From assembly GCA_023954355.1 (NCBI GenBank), contig JAMLID010000008.1, forward strand, positions 1-64,000: a stretch of 64,000 bases of DNA. The letters run 5' to 3'. The DNA is from Oligoflexia bacterium. Lineage in GTDB: Bacteria; Bdellovibrionota; UBA1018; CAIPTA01. The notes under the pieces are model-generated. The model made no database searches, was not told where the DNA came from, and saw only the letters and a list, made by a program, of their open reading frames with translations. Shown here in pieces: positions 53,421 to 62,158 of the stretch. The stretch's first letter is position 1, and the number at the start of each line of letters is the position of its first letter. A program made the position numbers and the translations under genes.

Positions 53421-53885
53421 CTATTCTATATGAGTCCTTAACATCCATCTCATTTTTTCGTGCTTTTGAAGCAATCCAACCAAAAAGTCTTCTGTACCTG
53501 GGTCGCACTTCCACGAATCTACGAACCCTAAACAGTCTTTTATCTGATTTTGTATATATAAATTATCTTCTGATAGCTCGTTTAGCATCCCAGTTGTTTC
53601 AGGAAACTTGCCTGGATGCTCAGTTAACTTCATTTCGGATTGTATCTCTTTAACTGAACTTAATGGTCTATAACCAATAGTTCTAATTCTTTCTGCTAGT
53701 TCATCCATAATTGAAAGCTCTTCATTGTACAACTGCTCTAAGAATGTATGTATGCTATGAAACCTAGGACCACTAACGTTCCAGTGGTAATTTAAAGTTT
53801 TTGTAAATAAGGCAAACTCATTGGCTAAAATAGCATTCAGCGAATCAGCGATTAGCTCTTCCTTTTTATCTGTTTGCTTTTCCAT
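53421..53885 (-). CDS. dps: Dps/ferritin-like DNA-protection protein
   Basis: The 154-residue protein shows the Dps ferroxidase pattern: N-Y-H-W-N-V-S-G-P-R-F-H, then the E-x-x-Y-x-x-x-x-x-x-x-D-E-x-A-E-R-I-R helix (L-E-Q-L-Y-N-E-E-L-S-I-M-D-E-L-A-E-R). Dps dodecamers store iron and protect DNA under starvation and oxidative stress. AAAAGGAG precedes the start. It is convergent with the OmpR-type regulator and sits beside the DUF1328 and CsbD genes. Confidence 0.93.
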   Translation of the reverse strand: MEKQTDKKEELIADSLNAILANEFALFTKTLNYHWNVSGPRFHSIHTFLEQLYNEELSIMDELAERIRTIGYRPLSSVKEIQSEMKLTEHPGKFPETTGMLNELSEDNLYIQNQIKDCLGFVDSWKCDPGTEDFLVGLLQKHEKMRWMLRTHIE

Positions 53886-53970
53886 ACTTTATCTCCTTTT
53901 ACGTTACTAAAATAATTACAAAGACAATATTTATTAACCAGCAAAGAATTATTGTTTGCATCAATAGTTT

Positions 53971-54150
53971 CTACTTAATAAATCTGTCTCCGCCTCTAGC
54001 TAATCCAACTAAAAACGAAACAATAAATAGAGCTAAGAAAATATAAAAACAAATTTGAGCAAATCCAGCTGATGCTGCAGCTAAACCGCCAAATCCAAAA
54101 ACTGCTGCCACTAATGAGAATACTAAAAAGAATAAAGCCCAACTTAACAT
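53971..54150 (-). CDS. DUF1328-family small membrane protein
   Basis: A 59-codon ORF from ATG 54150 (AGGAGG 5 nt upstream) encodes two hydrophobic helices and matches the DUF1328 pattern: M-L-S-W-A-L-F-F-L-V-F-S, G-F-G-G-L-A-A-A-S-A-G-F-A-Q, ending G-G-D-R-F. The family (YtjA) consists of small inner-membrane proteins often induced by stress. The dyad motif lies 90 nt upstream. Confidence 0.85.
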   Translation of the reverse strand: MLSWALFFLVFSLVAAVFGFGGLAAASAGFAQICFYIFLALFIVSFLVGLARGGDRFIK

Positions 54151-54239
54151 ATTAACCTCCTATATAATTTTACATTTCAATCATTAAATAGAAGTTAGCA
54201 AATATTAATTAAGATATCTTGAAGGGCTAATGTAATAAA

Positions 54240-54258
54240 TGTGAATCTCTTTACACAA
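54240..54258 (-). promoter_or_regulatory. Dyad motif copy 3 upstream of the DUF1328 gene
   Basis: On the minus strand TTGTGTAAAGAGATTCACA, 90 nt before ATG 54150. It conserves the ends of copies 1 and 2 while the centre differs. Confidence 0.55.
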
Positions 54259-54276
54259 ATTGTTGCTAGAAGCGAT

Positions 54277-54543
54277 TTATATATCGTGATCCTTTTTATT
54301 TTTTTTCCATATATAAGCAAGAATATAAACAAGCATTTCGGTACCTACTAATATAAATAGAAAGCCACTAATATCGTACGGGCCGCCCAAGCCAAACGCG
54401 CGGCTGACATAATCCATAATTAAAGATGCAACTATGCCGATGAAGCAAAGAGAAGCTAAAATATTTTTTTCTTCAAACGATAAAGAAAAAAAGTTTATAG
54501 CTCCAATGATAGAACCTAGTATGATCACCCAAAAATATTCCAT
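54277..54543 (-). CDS. Small three-helix membrane protein, hypothetical
   Basis: The 88-residue product is almost entirely membrane-embedded (three helices) with a short K-K-N-K-K-D tail. The G-L-G-G-P-Y-D-I loop recalls the small GlsB/YeaQ-type stress membrane proteins, but the match is weak. Its ribosome binding site is poor (GGACTTTAG). It lies inside the stress cluster, with dyad copy 4 in its upstream region. Confidence 0.55.
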   Translation of the reverse strand: MEYFWVIILGSIIGAINFFSLSFEEKNILASLCFIGIVASLIMDYVSRAFGLGGPYDISGFLFILVGTEMLVYILAYIWKKNKKDHDI

Positions 54544-54868
54544 CTAAAGTCCAACTATATTTTCTTCGAAAAAAAACTATCCCTATATATTTATACATTT
54601 TGCGGCATTTCCATTTCACCTTTTGAAAAGTCACTCCATGACCACAACTCAAGAATAGCGCAGAAGCGTCATTTTATATTTACCGTTTTGTGTAAATTTT
54701 GTGTACGTTTCTACACATTTATAAAACCTACAACTATTTGATATATAGAAGTTTTTTATTCCTGTCTTTCTGTGAAAAATTCTAAACAAAAGTTGCACAA
54801 TCTCGCGAAGAGTTTTTTGGAATGTGGTCCTAGTATCTAGCCATCGATAACTTAAAAAGGAGTAAGAA
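54544..54868. other. 325-nt divergent intergenic region
   Basis: It separates the three-helix membrane gene from csbD. It contains dyad copy 4 (54699-54717) and an extra half site TTGTGTAAA at 54688-54696. The minus-strand open frame here has no start signals and is not called. Confidence 0.6.
54699..54717 (+). promoter_or_regulatory. Dyad motif copy 4 in the csbD divergent region
   Basis: TTGTGTACGTTTCTACACA keeps the 19-bp length and the TTGTGTA and CACA ends. It lies 152 nt before csbD and 156 nt before the divergent membrane gene. Confidence 0.45.
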
Positions 54869-55054
54869 ATGAACAAAGATATAGCACAAGGTAAATGGAA
54901 GCAGCTTAAAGGTAAAATTCAAAAGAAATGGGGAGAGTTTACGAATGACGACTTAGACAGAATCAACGGAAATTTAGAGACCCTGGCTGGTGAATTGCAA
55001 GAACGCTATGGATATTCAAAAGACCAAGCCAAAAAATTAATTGACCGTCTGTAA
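54869..55054 (+). CDS. csbD: CsbD-family stress protein
   Basis: The 61-residue hydrophilic protein matches the CsbD family over its whole length: G-K-W-K-Q-L-K-G-K-I-Q, W-G-E-F-T-N-D-D-L, I-N-G-N-L-E-T-L-A-G and the closing Y-G-Y-S-K-D-Q-A. CsbD proteins accumulate under general stress; their molecular role is unknown. AAAAAGGAG lies 6 nt before the ATG. It is co-transcribed with the small exported protein downstream. Confidence 0.95.
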   Translation: MNKDIAQGKWKQLKGKIQKKWGEFTNDDLDRINGNLETLAGELQERYGYSKDQAKKLIDRL

Positions 55055-55075
55055 TTCGATTTTCGGAGAACTTAT

Positions 55076-55351
55076 ATGATAAAAATAAATAAACTAATTC
55101 TCGCTACTTTAACAATGGCTGTATTTTCTCTTCCTGCATACGCGGAAGAAACTACTATGGAAAAAATTGAAGCCACCGCAAATAAAGCAGGCGACAAAAT
55201 AAATGAAACATATAGAAATGCAAAAGATGAAATTTGTCATTTAGTGAATGGTAAAATGGAGTGTGTTGCTCAAAAAGCTAAAAATCAGGCACGCAATTTA
55301 AAAGATAGAGCCAATACCAAAGCTAAAGAAATTAAAAACAAAGTTGATTAG
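55076..55351 (+). CDS. Small exported helical protein, hypothetical
   Basis: A signal peptide (cleavage near A-Y-A-E, residue 23) precedes about 68 residues of amphipathic, Lys/Ala/Glu-rich helix with two Cys (E-I-C-H and M-E-C-V). The repeated A-x-x-K-A-x-x pattern resembles late-embryogenesis-abundant-type or colicin-helix-like stress proteins. It lies 22 nt after csbD and is followed by a terminator. Confidence 0.75.
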   Translation: MIKINKLILATLTMAVFSLPAYAEETTMEKIEATANKAGDKINETYRNAKDEICHLVNGKMECVAQKAKNQARNLKDRANTKAKEIKNKVD

Positions 55352-55364
55352 TAAAACTCGACTA

Positions 55365-55396
55365 AGAGAGAGGGTAAAACCTCTCTCTTTTTATTT
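55365..55396 (+). terminator. Rho-independent terminator after the csbD operon
   Basis: AGAGAGAGG and CCTCTCTCT form a 9-bp stem with a GTAAAA loop, followed by TTTTATTTT on the plus strand. It overlaps the 3' end of the convergent SGNH-like gene. Confidence 0.9.
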
Positions 55397-56545
55397 TAAA
55401 TGCAAGTCTTGTATTATTTGATGCGCTAAAAACTGATTAGTCGCTGCACTGGGGTGAAAATCGGGTAGCCAAATCTCACCACTTACATATTTTCTCAAAT
55501 CTATATTTGAATAATCTAAATATTGAATCTCTAATTTTTCTAACTCTTCAATAATTTCTTCTGAAAAGACTGCTGAAGAGCCAGGATATAATACCACATA
55601 AAAATTTTGACTAGGAAAAGAAGCAAGAAATCTTTCTTTCTGTGCTTTGATAAGCTCTGCTGTATAACGAAATTCTTCTTCATTAAATCTGATAGGAAAA
55701 TCAATACCGTGAAACTTTAAAAAATTTGATTTAGATAAAAGAGAAAAAATAAATGTTCGAATGGGATAAACTTCTTCAAATGTTCCCAGATAAGTCATTT
55801 TTTGATGACTATTTTCTTTATAAACAGGAAGATTTTTACCCCAAACTCCAGAAACTCTCATTGATCCAATAGAACGCGCTATATGGTCATCCATGAAAAA
55901 ATAAAGCCCAATGCCCTTATTTTCATAAATTTCGTTTTTAGGACTCCACTTTTCTAACCTCAATAATGAACTAGCTGGCCCAGTACCACCAATACCATAG
56001 TTATAAACTGTAGTTGAATTTAGTGAAGCCTGCATATACTCGCCTAACGTATTGTCTATATTTACCCCTACTCCGTACACATAAGAACACCCGAATAAAG
56101 AAATAAAAAAATCTCTTTTTGACTTTTTTCGTACTGGATTAAATCTGCGCTGGTATTCATCTATAAAATAATTTATTGAAAATAATTTTTTCTCATCCAA
56201 CCCAGAAAAAGTCTCTTCATACATAACATTTGGTTTTGGAAAATAATCTGAATTGAATATATCTTTGTACGCTGGCTTATAGGTAGATGAAAGGCTCTCA
56301 AGCTTTGGGTAATTTCCACTTTTTTCTATGGGCTCAGGTAAAGACACTGATAAAGCAAACTTTCTATCAATAAGTGTTTTACTATTGGATTTCCTATTTT
56401 GCCATTCGTACCATTTTTTCCAAACCGAAACTTTATCTTCTCTTTTAAGACGATAGCCAAAATAAACCTCTATCGTAATTAAAAACAAAATACAGGGTAT
56501 AATTGATCCGATCACTACTACTAAAAACTTATATTTTTTCTGCAT
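55391..56545 (-). CDS. Membrane-anchored SGNH/GDSL-like hydrolase, putative
   Basis: An N-terminal membrane anchor (about 7-25) is followed by a 350-residue domain. The block I-like F-G-C-S-Y-V-Y-G-V-G-V places a Ser in the usual G-D-S-x-x-x-G position (Asp replaced by Cys). A block II/III-like Y-N-Y-G-I-G-G-T-G-P-A follows, and a closing L-P-D-F-H-P-S-A-A-T-N supplies the D-x-x-H pair. SGNH proteins of this kind include acyl esterases and O-acetyl transfer enzymes. Activity is inferred from these blocks. It lies 18 nt after a 40-aa ORF. Confidence 0.65.
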   Translation of the reverse strand: MQKKYKFLVVVIGSIIPCILFLITIEVYFGYRLKREDKVSVWKKWYEWQNRKSNSKTLIDRKFALSVSLPEPIEKSGNYPKLESLSSTYKPAYKDIFNSDYFPKPNVMYEETFSGLDEKKLFSINYFIDEYQRRFNPVRKKSKRDFFISLFGCSYVYGVGVNIDNTLGEYMQASLNSTTVYNYGIGGTGPASSLLRLEKWSPKNEIYENKGIGLYFFMDDHIARSIGSMRVSGVWGKNLPVYKENSHQKMTYLGTFEEVYPIRTFIFSLLSKSNFLKFHGIDFPIRFNEEEFRYTAELIKAQKERFLASFPSQNFYVVLYPGSSAVFSEEIIEELEKLEIQYLDYSNIDLRKYVSGEIWLPDFHPSAATNQFLAHQIIQDLHLK

Positions 56546-56563
56546 TTTTTTTCTAAATCCGGG

Positions 56564-56686
56564 CTATGTTTTTTTGTTTTTTTCTTTCTCAAGCTTAAAG
56601 GCTTTTTTTTCGGCTGACTCTATAAGTGAACTAATGGGAAAAATACTCAAAACGACTAACCAAAGAATATTCAATATTTTTTTCAT
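56564..56686 (-). CDS. Small membrane protein (40 aa), hypothetical
   Basis: ATG 56686 follows AAGAGG by 5 nt. The product has one hydrophobic helix (I-L-N-I-L-W-L-V-V-L-S-I-F) and a Lys/Glu-rich tail. It precedes the SGNH-like gene by 18 nt, so the two are probably co-transcribed. No family is recognised. Confidence 0.5.
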   Translation of the reverse strand: MKKILNILWLVVLSIFPISSLIESAEKKAFKLEKEKNKKT

Positions 56687-56746
56687 ACAGCCTCTTCTTT
56701 CATAATAGTGGACTATTTTGTAAAAAAAAGAGACAAACTGCCTAAC

Positions 56747-57292
56747 TTAGCCTTTAAATGCTTGCTTAGAGCTAAGATACTCTAGCTCTTCTTCTGTGCT
56801 TTTTCTCCCTAATGCTTCGTTACGATGTGGGAATCTTCCAAATTTATGCACTATATTCTGGTGGTGTTTGGCAAAACGCAAATTTTCTACTAGGCCTGCT
56901 TTTTCAAAAAGCATAACACTCATTTCTTGGTCTTGAAGATCTTCACTATGCATAAATGGTAAATATAAAAATGCGATCTGGTCTTTTGGTATTTTCTGAT
57001 CGAATCCTTTTTGGACAGCTTCTTTTGCTATTGCCACAGCCTGATCGCCTGTAGAATAGCTTTCTGCTTTTCCGCGGTACATATTTAAAGGAAATTGATC
57101 AAGTACAATGATCAGCGCTAGCGTCCCTTCAGGAGTTGACTCCCACTCTTTTAGCTCTCCCTTGATCGCTTTTTTTAATAAACTTTCATATTGACTCGTC
57201 AACTCTTCATCAAATTCTTTAGTAGAGTTAAACCAAAGCTTACTTACTCTAGGAGAAAACCAGTACTCTATAATCTCTTTGTATAATTTCAT
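56747..57292 (-). CDS. DUF924-family protein
   Basis: The 181-residue cytoplasmic helical protein matches DUF924 strongly. It starts I-I-E-Y-W-F-S-P and K-L-W-F, followed by L-I-V-L-D-Q-F-P-L-N-M-Y-R-G, F-L-Y-L-P-F-M-H-S-E and the end H-H-N-I-V-H-K-F-G-R-F-P-H-R-N. The family fold resembles TPR repeats, and its function is unknown. A terminator of the upstream outer-membrane gene precedes it. Confidence 0.93.
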   Translation of the reverse strand: MKLYKEIIEYWFSPRVSKLWFNSTKEFDEELTSQYESLLKKAIKGELKEWESTPEGTLALIIVLDQFPLNMYRGKAESYSTGDQAVAIAKEAVQKGFDQKIPKDQIAFLYLPFMHSEDLQDQEMSVMLFEKAGLVENLRFAKHHQNIVHKFGRFPHRNEALGRKSTEEELEYLSSKQAFKG

Positions 57293-57311
57293 AATCTATA
57301 AATCCAAAAAC

Positions 57312-57347
57312 AAAAAAAGCCCCTTGAGATAGATATACTCAAGAGGC
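57312..57347 (-). terminator. Rho-independent terminator of the outer-membrane protein gene
   Basis: On the minus strand GCCTCTTGAG and CTCAAGGGGC pair with one mismatch around a 9-nt loop, followed by a run of seven U (57318-57312). Confidence 0.8.
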
Positions 57348-57377
57348 CTATCATCAAACCAGTTTAATAATTAGTTT

Positions 57378-58418
57378 TTAAAAATTATAAGTTAATGACG
57401 CTTGGGTTAAAACACTATTAGCATTTAAAACACCAGTGGAAGCAGCTGCCAATAACCCATCAAGAGTGAATCCTTTGTATTTCACTCCAGCGCCTGCTGC
57501 TACTGTTGTATTATTAGCAATGGTATCTTTCTTATTATTTGGAGCAGTAGCCGTTGCATCTTTTGTGTGACCAATAAGAAAATTTTGAGTGAGAGATGCA
57601 CGAAGAACCGACCAGTCATTCAGATCTTGCTCAATACCGAAAACTACTGGAATCGTAAATGATTCATTCTTCTTTTTATCTTTAGTTAAAGTATCGTAAC
57701 GAACAGAAAGACCATAGTAGAACATGCGTGGACCACTACTTAGAGTGCGATCTTGGGCTCCCAATTCTGCGGTGAATGAATCATAAGGAGCATCGTTTTT
57801 CGCAGGCGCTGCAATGTCTTGTTTAGACTTTGCCCAGGTAACATCACTGAAAATATAAATTTTATTGAAGTCGTATTCTGCCCCTAAATTAAAGGTTGGA
57901 AGTTTTCTTTTGTAATCGGCAGTAGCGCTTTTAAAAGAGGTCGCAAAAAGATCAATAGTCGTAAATACTTCTAAATTTCCAGCATCGTATCCTGCTCTAA
58001 GACCAAAAGTTTGCTGCTTTTGAGCTGTTGTTTGCTTATTATCACGAGCGTAATAAATTGAGGCACCAAAGTTTCCAGTTCCATAGATTAGTTCTACAGG
58101 GTTGTTTTCTAAATAGTACCCTTCTGGATTACGTAGTCTCGATTGGATTGTATTCATATGGCCTAAATAGACTCCAAAAGTGCCGCCCATTTTATTTACG
58201 AACAAGCCGCCCTCAGCTTTTGGACTTGCTGTGTTCGTTGTACCTCCAAATTCAGCTGTAAAATGCTGGCCAAGCGAGTTCACATGCGCAGGGTTCGTAA
58301 AAATAGTCTGACTATCTACTAAAAATCGAGCAGTCTGTAACGCGCCCACTCGAGCTTTTGATGCGTATGCTGTGGTTATAAAACTTAGGGATAAAGCTAT
58401 AGCTAATAGAATTTTCAT
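57378..58418 (-). CDS. Outer-membrane beta-barrel protein, hypothetical
   Basis: A signal peptide (cleavage near A-Y-A-S, residue 20) precedes 326 residues of alternating amphipathic strands ending in L-T-Y-N-F, the C-terminal aromatic signature of outer-membrane barrels. The N-terminal R-F-L-V-D-S-Q-T-I-F-T-N-P-A resembles a FadL/OMPP1-type or general porin plug region, but no specific family is certain. It has its own strong promoter and terminator. Confidence 0.8.
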   Translation of the reverse strand: MKILLAIALSLSFITTAYASKARVGALQTARFLVDSQTIFTNPAHVNSLGQHFTAEFGGTTNTASPKAEGGLFVNKMGGTFGVYLGHMNTIQSRLRNPEGYYLENNPVELIYGTGNFGASIYYARDNKQTTAQKQQTFGLRAGYDAGNLEVFTTIDLFATSFKSATADYKRKLPTFNLGAEYDFNKIYIFSDVTWAKSKQDIAAPAKNDAPYDSFTAELGAQDRTLSSGPRMFYYGLSVRYDTLTKDKKKNESFTIPVVFGIEQDLNDWSVLRASLTQNFLIGHTKDATATAPNNKKDTIANNTTVAAGAGVKYKGFTLDGLLAAASTGVLNANSVLTQASLTYNF

Positions 58419-58487
58419 TCTGATTCCTTTATAAAATGTTATTTAAATATTCAGTTTAGACGGTACCATTTAATCCCGTCCGCAGAG

Positions 58488-58517
58488 ATCATAAAGATAG
58501 TGAATTCTAGGTGTCAA
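58488..58517 (-). promoter_or_regulatory. Sigma-70 promoter of the outer-membrane protein gene
   Basis: On the minus strand TTGACA (58517-58512) and TATGAT (58493-58488) are 18 nt apart, 70 nt before the ATG. The leader contains a small hairpin (GACGG/CCGTC, 58459-58480). Confidence 0.6.
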
Positions 58518-58670
58518 CTAGGATTTTTCAAATTTTGTAATATTAGTGAATAGATCTGTGCAAAAAACCACAAAACATAAATAAAATTTATTTTAAATCA
58601 CCTAAAGATCCTTAAACTACAAGTAATTATAAGAAAATATATTACTTTTTCGCCAAGCGGTATGTTTTCT

Positions 58671-59465
58671 TTAAAAGCTCATTCCAACTTGAAATTTAAT
58701 TACTGCAAACGTAGGGACACGTTTAATAACCTTCATTACATCTCGAACATCATTTTTACCAGACTCACTTGCGTTACTGCTTATGTAGGGAGCCTCAGCT
58801 TCTAATGTTTTTAAAGGTATATAAATAGACAGCCAGTCAGCGCCCAGTACCCATCCGCTGGCAAGCTGCCAGCGATTGCCTAGTCCAAAAGTTACCCCGA
58901 GTGTCTTAATAGTTATTAAGTCAACGCTTGGTACATACCCTCCCGTAACAAGAGAGGTTAATCGATCCCCTAAGTGAATAGAAAAAGAGTGATAAGCAAT
59001 GCCTGTAAAGAAATTAAAGCTATTGCGGTCTGAATAAAATCTTCTAAGTAAAGTAAGGCGCTCGTCTGTCATCTTACCCAAATCTTTTATAAAAAATTCA
59101 AAAGAAACAGAACCACGAAGATACTCAAGCTCCCAAGTGGTATCAACAGAAGGAATATATGCTACACCTATTCCGTACTTTGAAGGTATCCAAGTATCGA
59201 TCAAAGAGTAATTTCCCAACACTGTCCACCTTGAGCTTTCTCGAAACTCTTTGGTTTCTTCAAGCTTTTCTCCAAGATCATTCGCCGCCTCTTTACTTTG
59301 TTCGAAAGCTTTGGTCCCCATCTTCTTTACCTTCGTCCAAACAGAATCTTCTTCAGTCTGTTCAGAAACATCGTCTTCCTCTAGCTGGTCTGCGGCAAAG
59401 GTTTGGATGCTTATCGTTTGTAAAGAAAATAAAAAAAGAAAACTGAATAGAAATAATTTTCGCAT
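58671..59465 (-). CDS. Exported, probably outer-membrane barrel protein, hypothetical
   Basis: A signal peptide (cleavage near T-F-A-A-D, residue 25) is followed by an acidic, helical segment (about 28-75) and then a strand-rich domain (about 80-264) ending V-G-M-S-F, an outer-membrane-type C-terminal Phe. The strand region includes Y-S-L-I-D-T-W-I-P-S-K-Y-G-I-G and W-Q-L-A-S-G-W-V-L-G. I recognise no family. The acidic helix may lie in the periplasm. Confidence 0.7.
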   Translation of the reverse strand: MRKLFLFSFLFLFSLQTISIQTFAADQLEEDDVSEQTEEDSVWTKVKKMGTKAFEQSKEAANDLGEKLEETKEFRESSRWTVLGNYSLIDTWIPSKYGIGVAYIPSVDTTWELEYLRGSVSFEFFIKDLGKMTDERLTLLRRFYSDRNSFNFFTGIAYHSFSIHLGDRLTSLVTGGYVPSVDLITIKTLGVTFGLGNRWQLASGWVLGADWLSIYIPLKTLEAEAPYISSNASESGKNDVRDVMKVIKRVPTFAVIKFQVGMSF

Positions 59466-59635
59466 CTCAAGAGCTTATTACGATGCGGGGCCAATTTAAA
59501 ACCCATAAGATGAAAACTCTTACCGATAAACCGAAATAGCTGGGTACCTAAATTAAAGACACATAACACAAATCGTCTTATTAGCGTTTTCATCTTTGCA
59601 TTCGTTTTTTGTTACTTGTAAGCTGGCGAAAAATC

Positions 59636-60049
59636 ATGGCATACAAAATCGACTCATATATTTCGTTCTTCATTTTAGTTTTATTTCTTATTCTGTTTCA
59701 AAATGTAGGTAAAACTTTTGATGACTTACGTCGTTCTACATTTCGTACATTAGGCGATTTCGCCTCTGGCGAAGCACCAAAATTAAGCCAAGCGCGAGAG
59801 GGAGAAAACATTATCGAAGCTCAAGCCCGTGAAGTTATCTATCTGTTACGTGAAAATAGAATCGAAAAATATAGCGTTAGTAAATTGATAGAAAAGGAAT
59901 ATTGGTACCATCGAATCGTAGAAGGTGCATGGCCGATTCGAATTTCAACTCAAGCAACTACTAAGATTTTTTCAAATATAGAGACGCTTCCAACCGAATG
60001 TAAAAAAATAGGAGCAAGTCATGGATTTGTTATTGCATCTTGCCCTTAG
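59636..60049 (+). CDS. Small membrane-anchored protein, hypothetical
   Basis: ATG 59636 gives a 137-residue protein with one N-terminal hydrophobic helix (about 8-25) and a soluble domain with S-T-F-R-T-L-G-D-F-A-S-G-E and I-E-K-Y-W-Y-H-R-type features. Its last 29 nt overlap the next gene, whose ribosome binding site lies inside it, so the two are coupled. No family is recognised. Confidence 0.7.
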   Translation: MAYKIDSYISFFILVLFLILFQNVGKTFDDLRRSTFRTLGDFASGEAPKLSQAREGENIIEAQAREVIYLLRENRIEKYSVSKLIEKEYWYHRIVEGAWPIRISTQATTKIFSNIETLPTECKKIGASHGFVIASCP

Positions 60050-61361
60050 TTTCAGTTGTTTAGTAGGGCTTGGATTACTTGTATGGCTACCACTTATTCG
60101 CTTTGAAAAAAGTAAGGGGCTTTTATGGAGTGACCTTGGCATTATTATATTGTCTGGAGCATTATTTATTAATGTACACGATATTTTAATCAAAAACTGG
60201 AATGACTTACACCTAATCTTACCAATAGCTTCTTTATCAGGCTGGATTGGTTTTATTTTTTATGTCAGAAAAAAAAGTATCAACTTACTAAAAGCCATTA
60301 ATAAAATACCTATTTATAGTTTTATTTTTTTCTCTCTTCTTAGTAGCGTTTATTTTTTAAAAATCATCACAGACCCTATCTGGAGTTTTGATGCTCGCTC
60401 TATATGGTTTTTCTCAGCAAAAATCATTTATTTCTCAAACGGATTGGGCGATCTAAATACATGGGCAATACCAAATGCACACTTTTATCACTTTGATTAT
60501 CCTAAATTGATTCCAATTCTAGCGGCTCGCACAGCGCAATCTGTTGGATTCTGGAACGAGTATCTACCAAAAATCTCTCTAGCTGTACTACTAATACCCT
60601 CGATAAGTTTTCTCTTAGAATTTAAAGCCCGTCCCTGGAACACTGTTATGTTAATTATTTTACTTCTAGGCATCCCGGGAAGCCATCTCTGGACAGGTTA
60701 TATGGATGGCTATATTGGCTTATACGCAAGCCTAGGAGTTCTTTTTTGGTTACATTCAAAAAATACCAATTCTATACGCCATATCGCTGTTTCAATTTTA
60801 TCTTTTACAACCTTGGCTGCGTTAAAACAGGAAGGACTATTTTTTCTAATCGTTTTCTTTATCGCAACAATAATTTGGGAAATAAAAATCGGCTTATTTC
60901 GATCATTTAAAAAAAATATTTTTCTACTAGTTGCTATTATTCCAGCAGCATTATGGATTATTTCGCGTACTAAATTAGGAATACATCCAGACGATTTTAT
61001 CACAGGATCTCTTGGACGCTTTATTTCCAGAGTATATTCTCAAGAGTTTTATAATAATATACTAATGAATTTAATTTTCGAAACTGGCATTTCGCGAGCT
61101 GCTATTCCCTTATTATTCAGTTTTACATACGCATACTTTCGTAAGGTAAAACCCATAGAGCTGCCTTGGTTGCCTATTTTAACCGGGATTGGATACGCCA
61201 TATTTATAGTATTCGTTTATTTAATAACACCTTTCGAGCTGAACTATCATGTTTACTCAAGCATAACTAGAATTTCTCTACCCGTTGTTATGATGTTAGT
61301 TATTTCATCAGTACTAGCTCTTGCTAAAATCCAACAAAAAAATACGATTAAAGATAGTTAG
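60021..61361 (+). CDS. Polytopic membrane protein, GT-C glycosyltransferase-like
   Basis: The 446-residue protein has about 11-12 membrane helices. A first extracytoplasmic loop holds D-P-I-W-S-F-D-A-R-S-I-W-F, with acidic residues placed like the catalytic region of GT-C enzymes, followed by F-D-Y-P-K-L-I-P and G-Y-M-D-G. GT-C enzymes transfer sugars from lipid carriers on the outer face of the inner membrane. AGGAG lies 6 nt before the ATG. It is coupled to the small upstream protein and followed by another hypothetical gene. Confidence 0.7.
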   Translation: MDLLLHLALSFSCLVGLGLLVWLPLIRFEKSKGLLWSDLGIIILSGALFINVHDILIKNWNDLHLILPIASLSGWIGFIFYVRKKSINLLKAINKIPIYSFIFFSLLSSVYFLKIITDPIWSFDARSIWFFSAKIIYFSNGLGDLNTWAIPNAHFYHFDYPKLIPILAARTAQSVGFWNEYLPKISLAVLLIPSISFLLEFKARPWNTVMLIILLLGIPGSHLWTGYMDGYIGLYASLGVLFWLHSKNTNSIRHIAVSILSFTTLAALKQEGLFFLIVFFIATIIWEIKIGLFRSFKKNIFLLVAIIPAALWIISRTKLGIHPDDFITGSLGRFISRVYSQEFYNNILMNLIFETGISRAAIPLLFSFTYAYFRKVKPIELPWLPILTGIGYAIFIVFVYLITPFELNYHVYSSITRISLPVVMMLVISSVLALAKIQQKNTIKDS

Positions 61362-61409
61362 AGTATCGAAATTCTTTGCTTACTGAGTTAGTTCGTATAA
61401 TTTCAAAAT

Positions 61410-62117
61410 ATGCAATTTCACCAGAGTTGGCCGCCTGAAGCCAGAGAATACCTATCTAATGCCATCCAGGCTCATGGTGGCTGGCATTCTTGGGAAAAAG
61501 TAGAAAGTATTCACTTTAAATTAAAGATTCTTCGAGGAGCCTTAGTTTTTGCAAAAGGTTTGGGACGTACGTTTTTTGCTCCAGAAACCTTTCGGGTTTC
61601 TCCCAAACAAAGAAAAGTAGAGTTTTTTTACAAAAACTCTACTGATATTTTTGAAAACGGAAAAATCATTTATTCTCCTGAGAAAAAAATAATAGAAGAT
61701 GGGAGATTAATATTTAAAAAAACTACAATAGAACAATGGTATCCTGAGCATGCAGCGTATTTCTTTGGTTATGCCTGGACGAACTATATCAGCTATCCGT
61801 TTATCTTATTAAACTTTGAGCTGCTTAGTTTTAAAATTTACAACAACAGAGCTGCAATTTTCAAAATCAGATTTCCTCATAATTTTCACACGCATTCTAG
61901 AGAACAGACTTTTTATTTCAACCAAGAACATATGCTATATAGACATGACTATCGTGCAAGACTTGCTGGCCCTTTCGTATTCGGCGCTCATTTTACTCAA
62001 GAGTATGTTCTATCAAATGACATACAAATCGGATTTATTAGAAAAGTTAGACCTCGTATCGGGCCATTGGTATTACCAACTTATGGTATTTACGGAGAGA
62101 TTGAGGTGTTAGATTAA
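61410..62117 (+). CDS. Conserved hypothetical protein, no signal peptide
   Basis: The 235-residue protein is strand-rich with many aromatic and basic residues. It begins with a helix containing A-I-Q-A-H-G-G-W-H-S-W and continues with alternating strands, a layout like LolA/outer-membrane lipoprotein-carrier folds but without a signal sequence. I do not recognise a family. It lies 48 nt after the GT-C-like gene and may be in that operon. Confidence 0.65.
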   Translation: MQFHQSWPPEAREYLSNAIQAHGGWHSWEKVESIHFKLKILRGALVFAKGLGRTFFAPETFRVSPKQRKVEFFYKNSTDIFENGKIIYSPEKKIIEDGRLIFKKTTIEQWYPEHAAYFFGYAWTNYISYPFILLNFELLSFKIYNNRAAIFKIRFPHNFHTHSREQTFYFNQEHMLYRHDYRARLAGPFVFGAHFTQEYVLSNDIQIGFIRKVRPRIGPLVLPTYGIYGEIEVLD

Positions 62118-62158
62118 AAAACATTTTTGAAAGATAAAGAATCTTCGTGTTTTTTATT

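Noticed and set aside
54649..54876. 75-codon minus-strand frame before csbD
   Set aside because: No ribosome binding site, unusual composition, and it covers a promoter region with dyad sites.
58555..58575. TGTGCAAAAAACCACA, a possible fifth dyad
   Set aside because: Length and ends differ from the 19-bp motif; probably chance in A-rich DNA.
59159..59499. Two plus-strand frames inside the exported protein gene
   Set aside because: They are antisense to a gene with a signal peptide and barrel-like strands and have no start signals.
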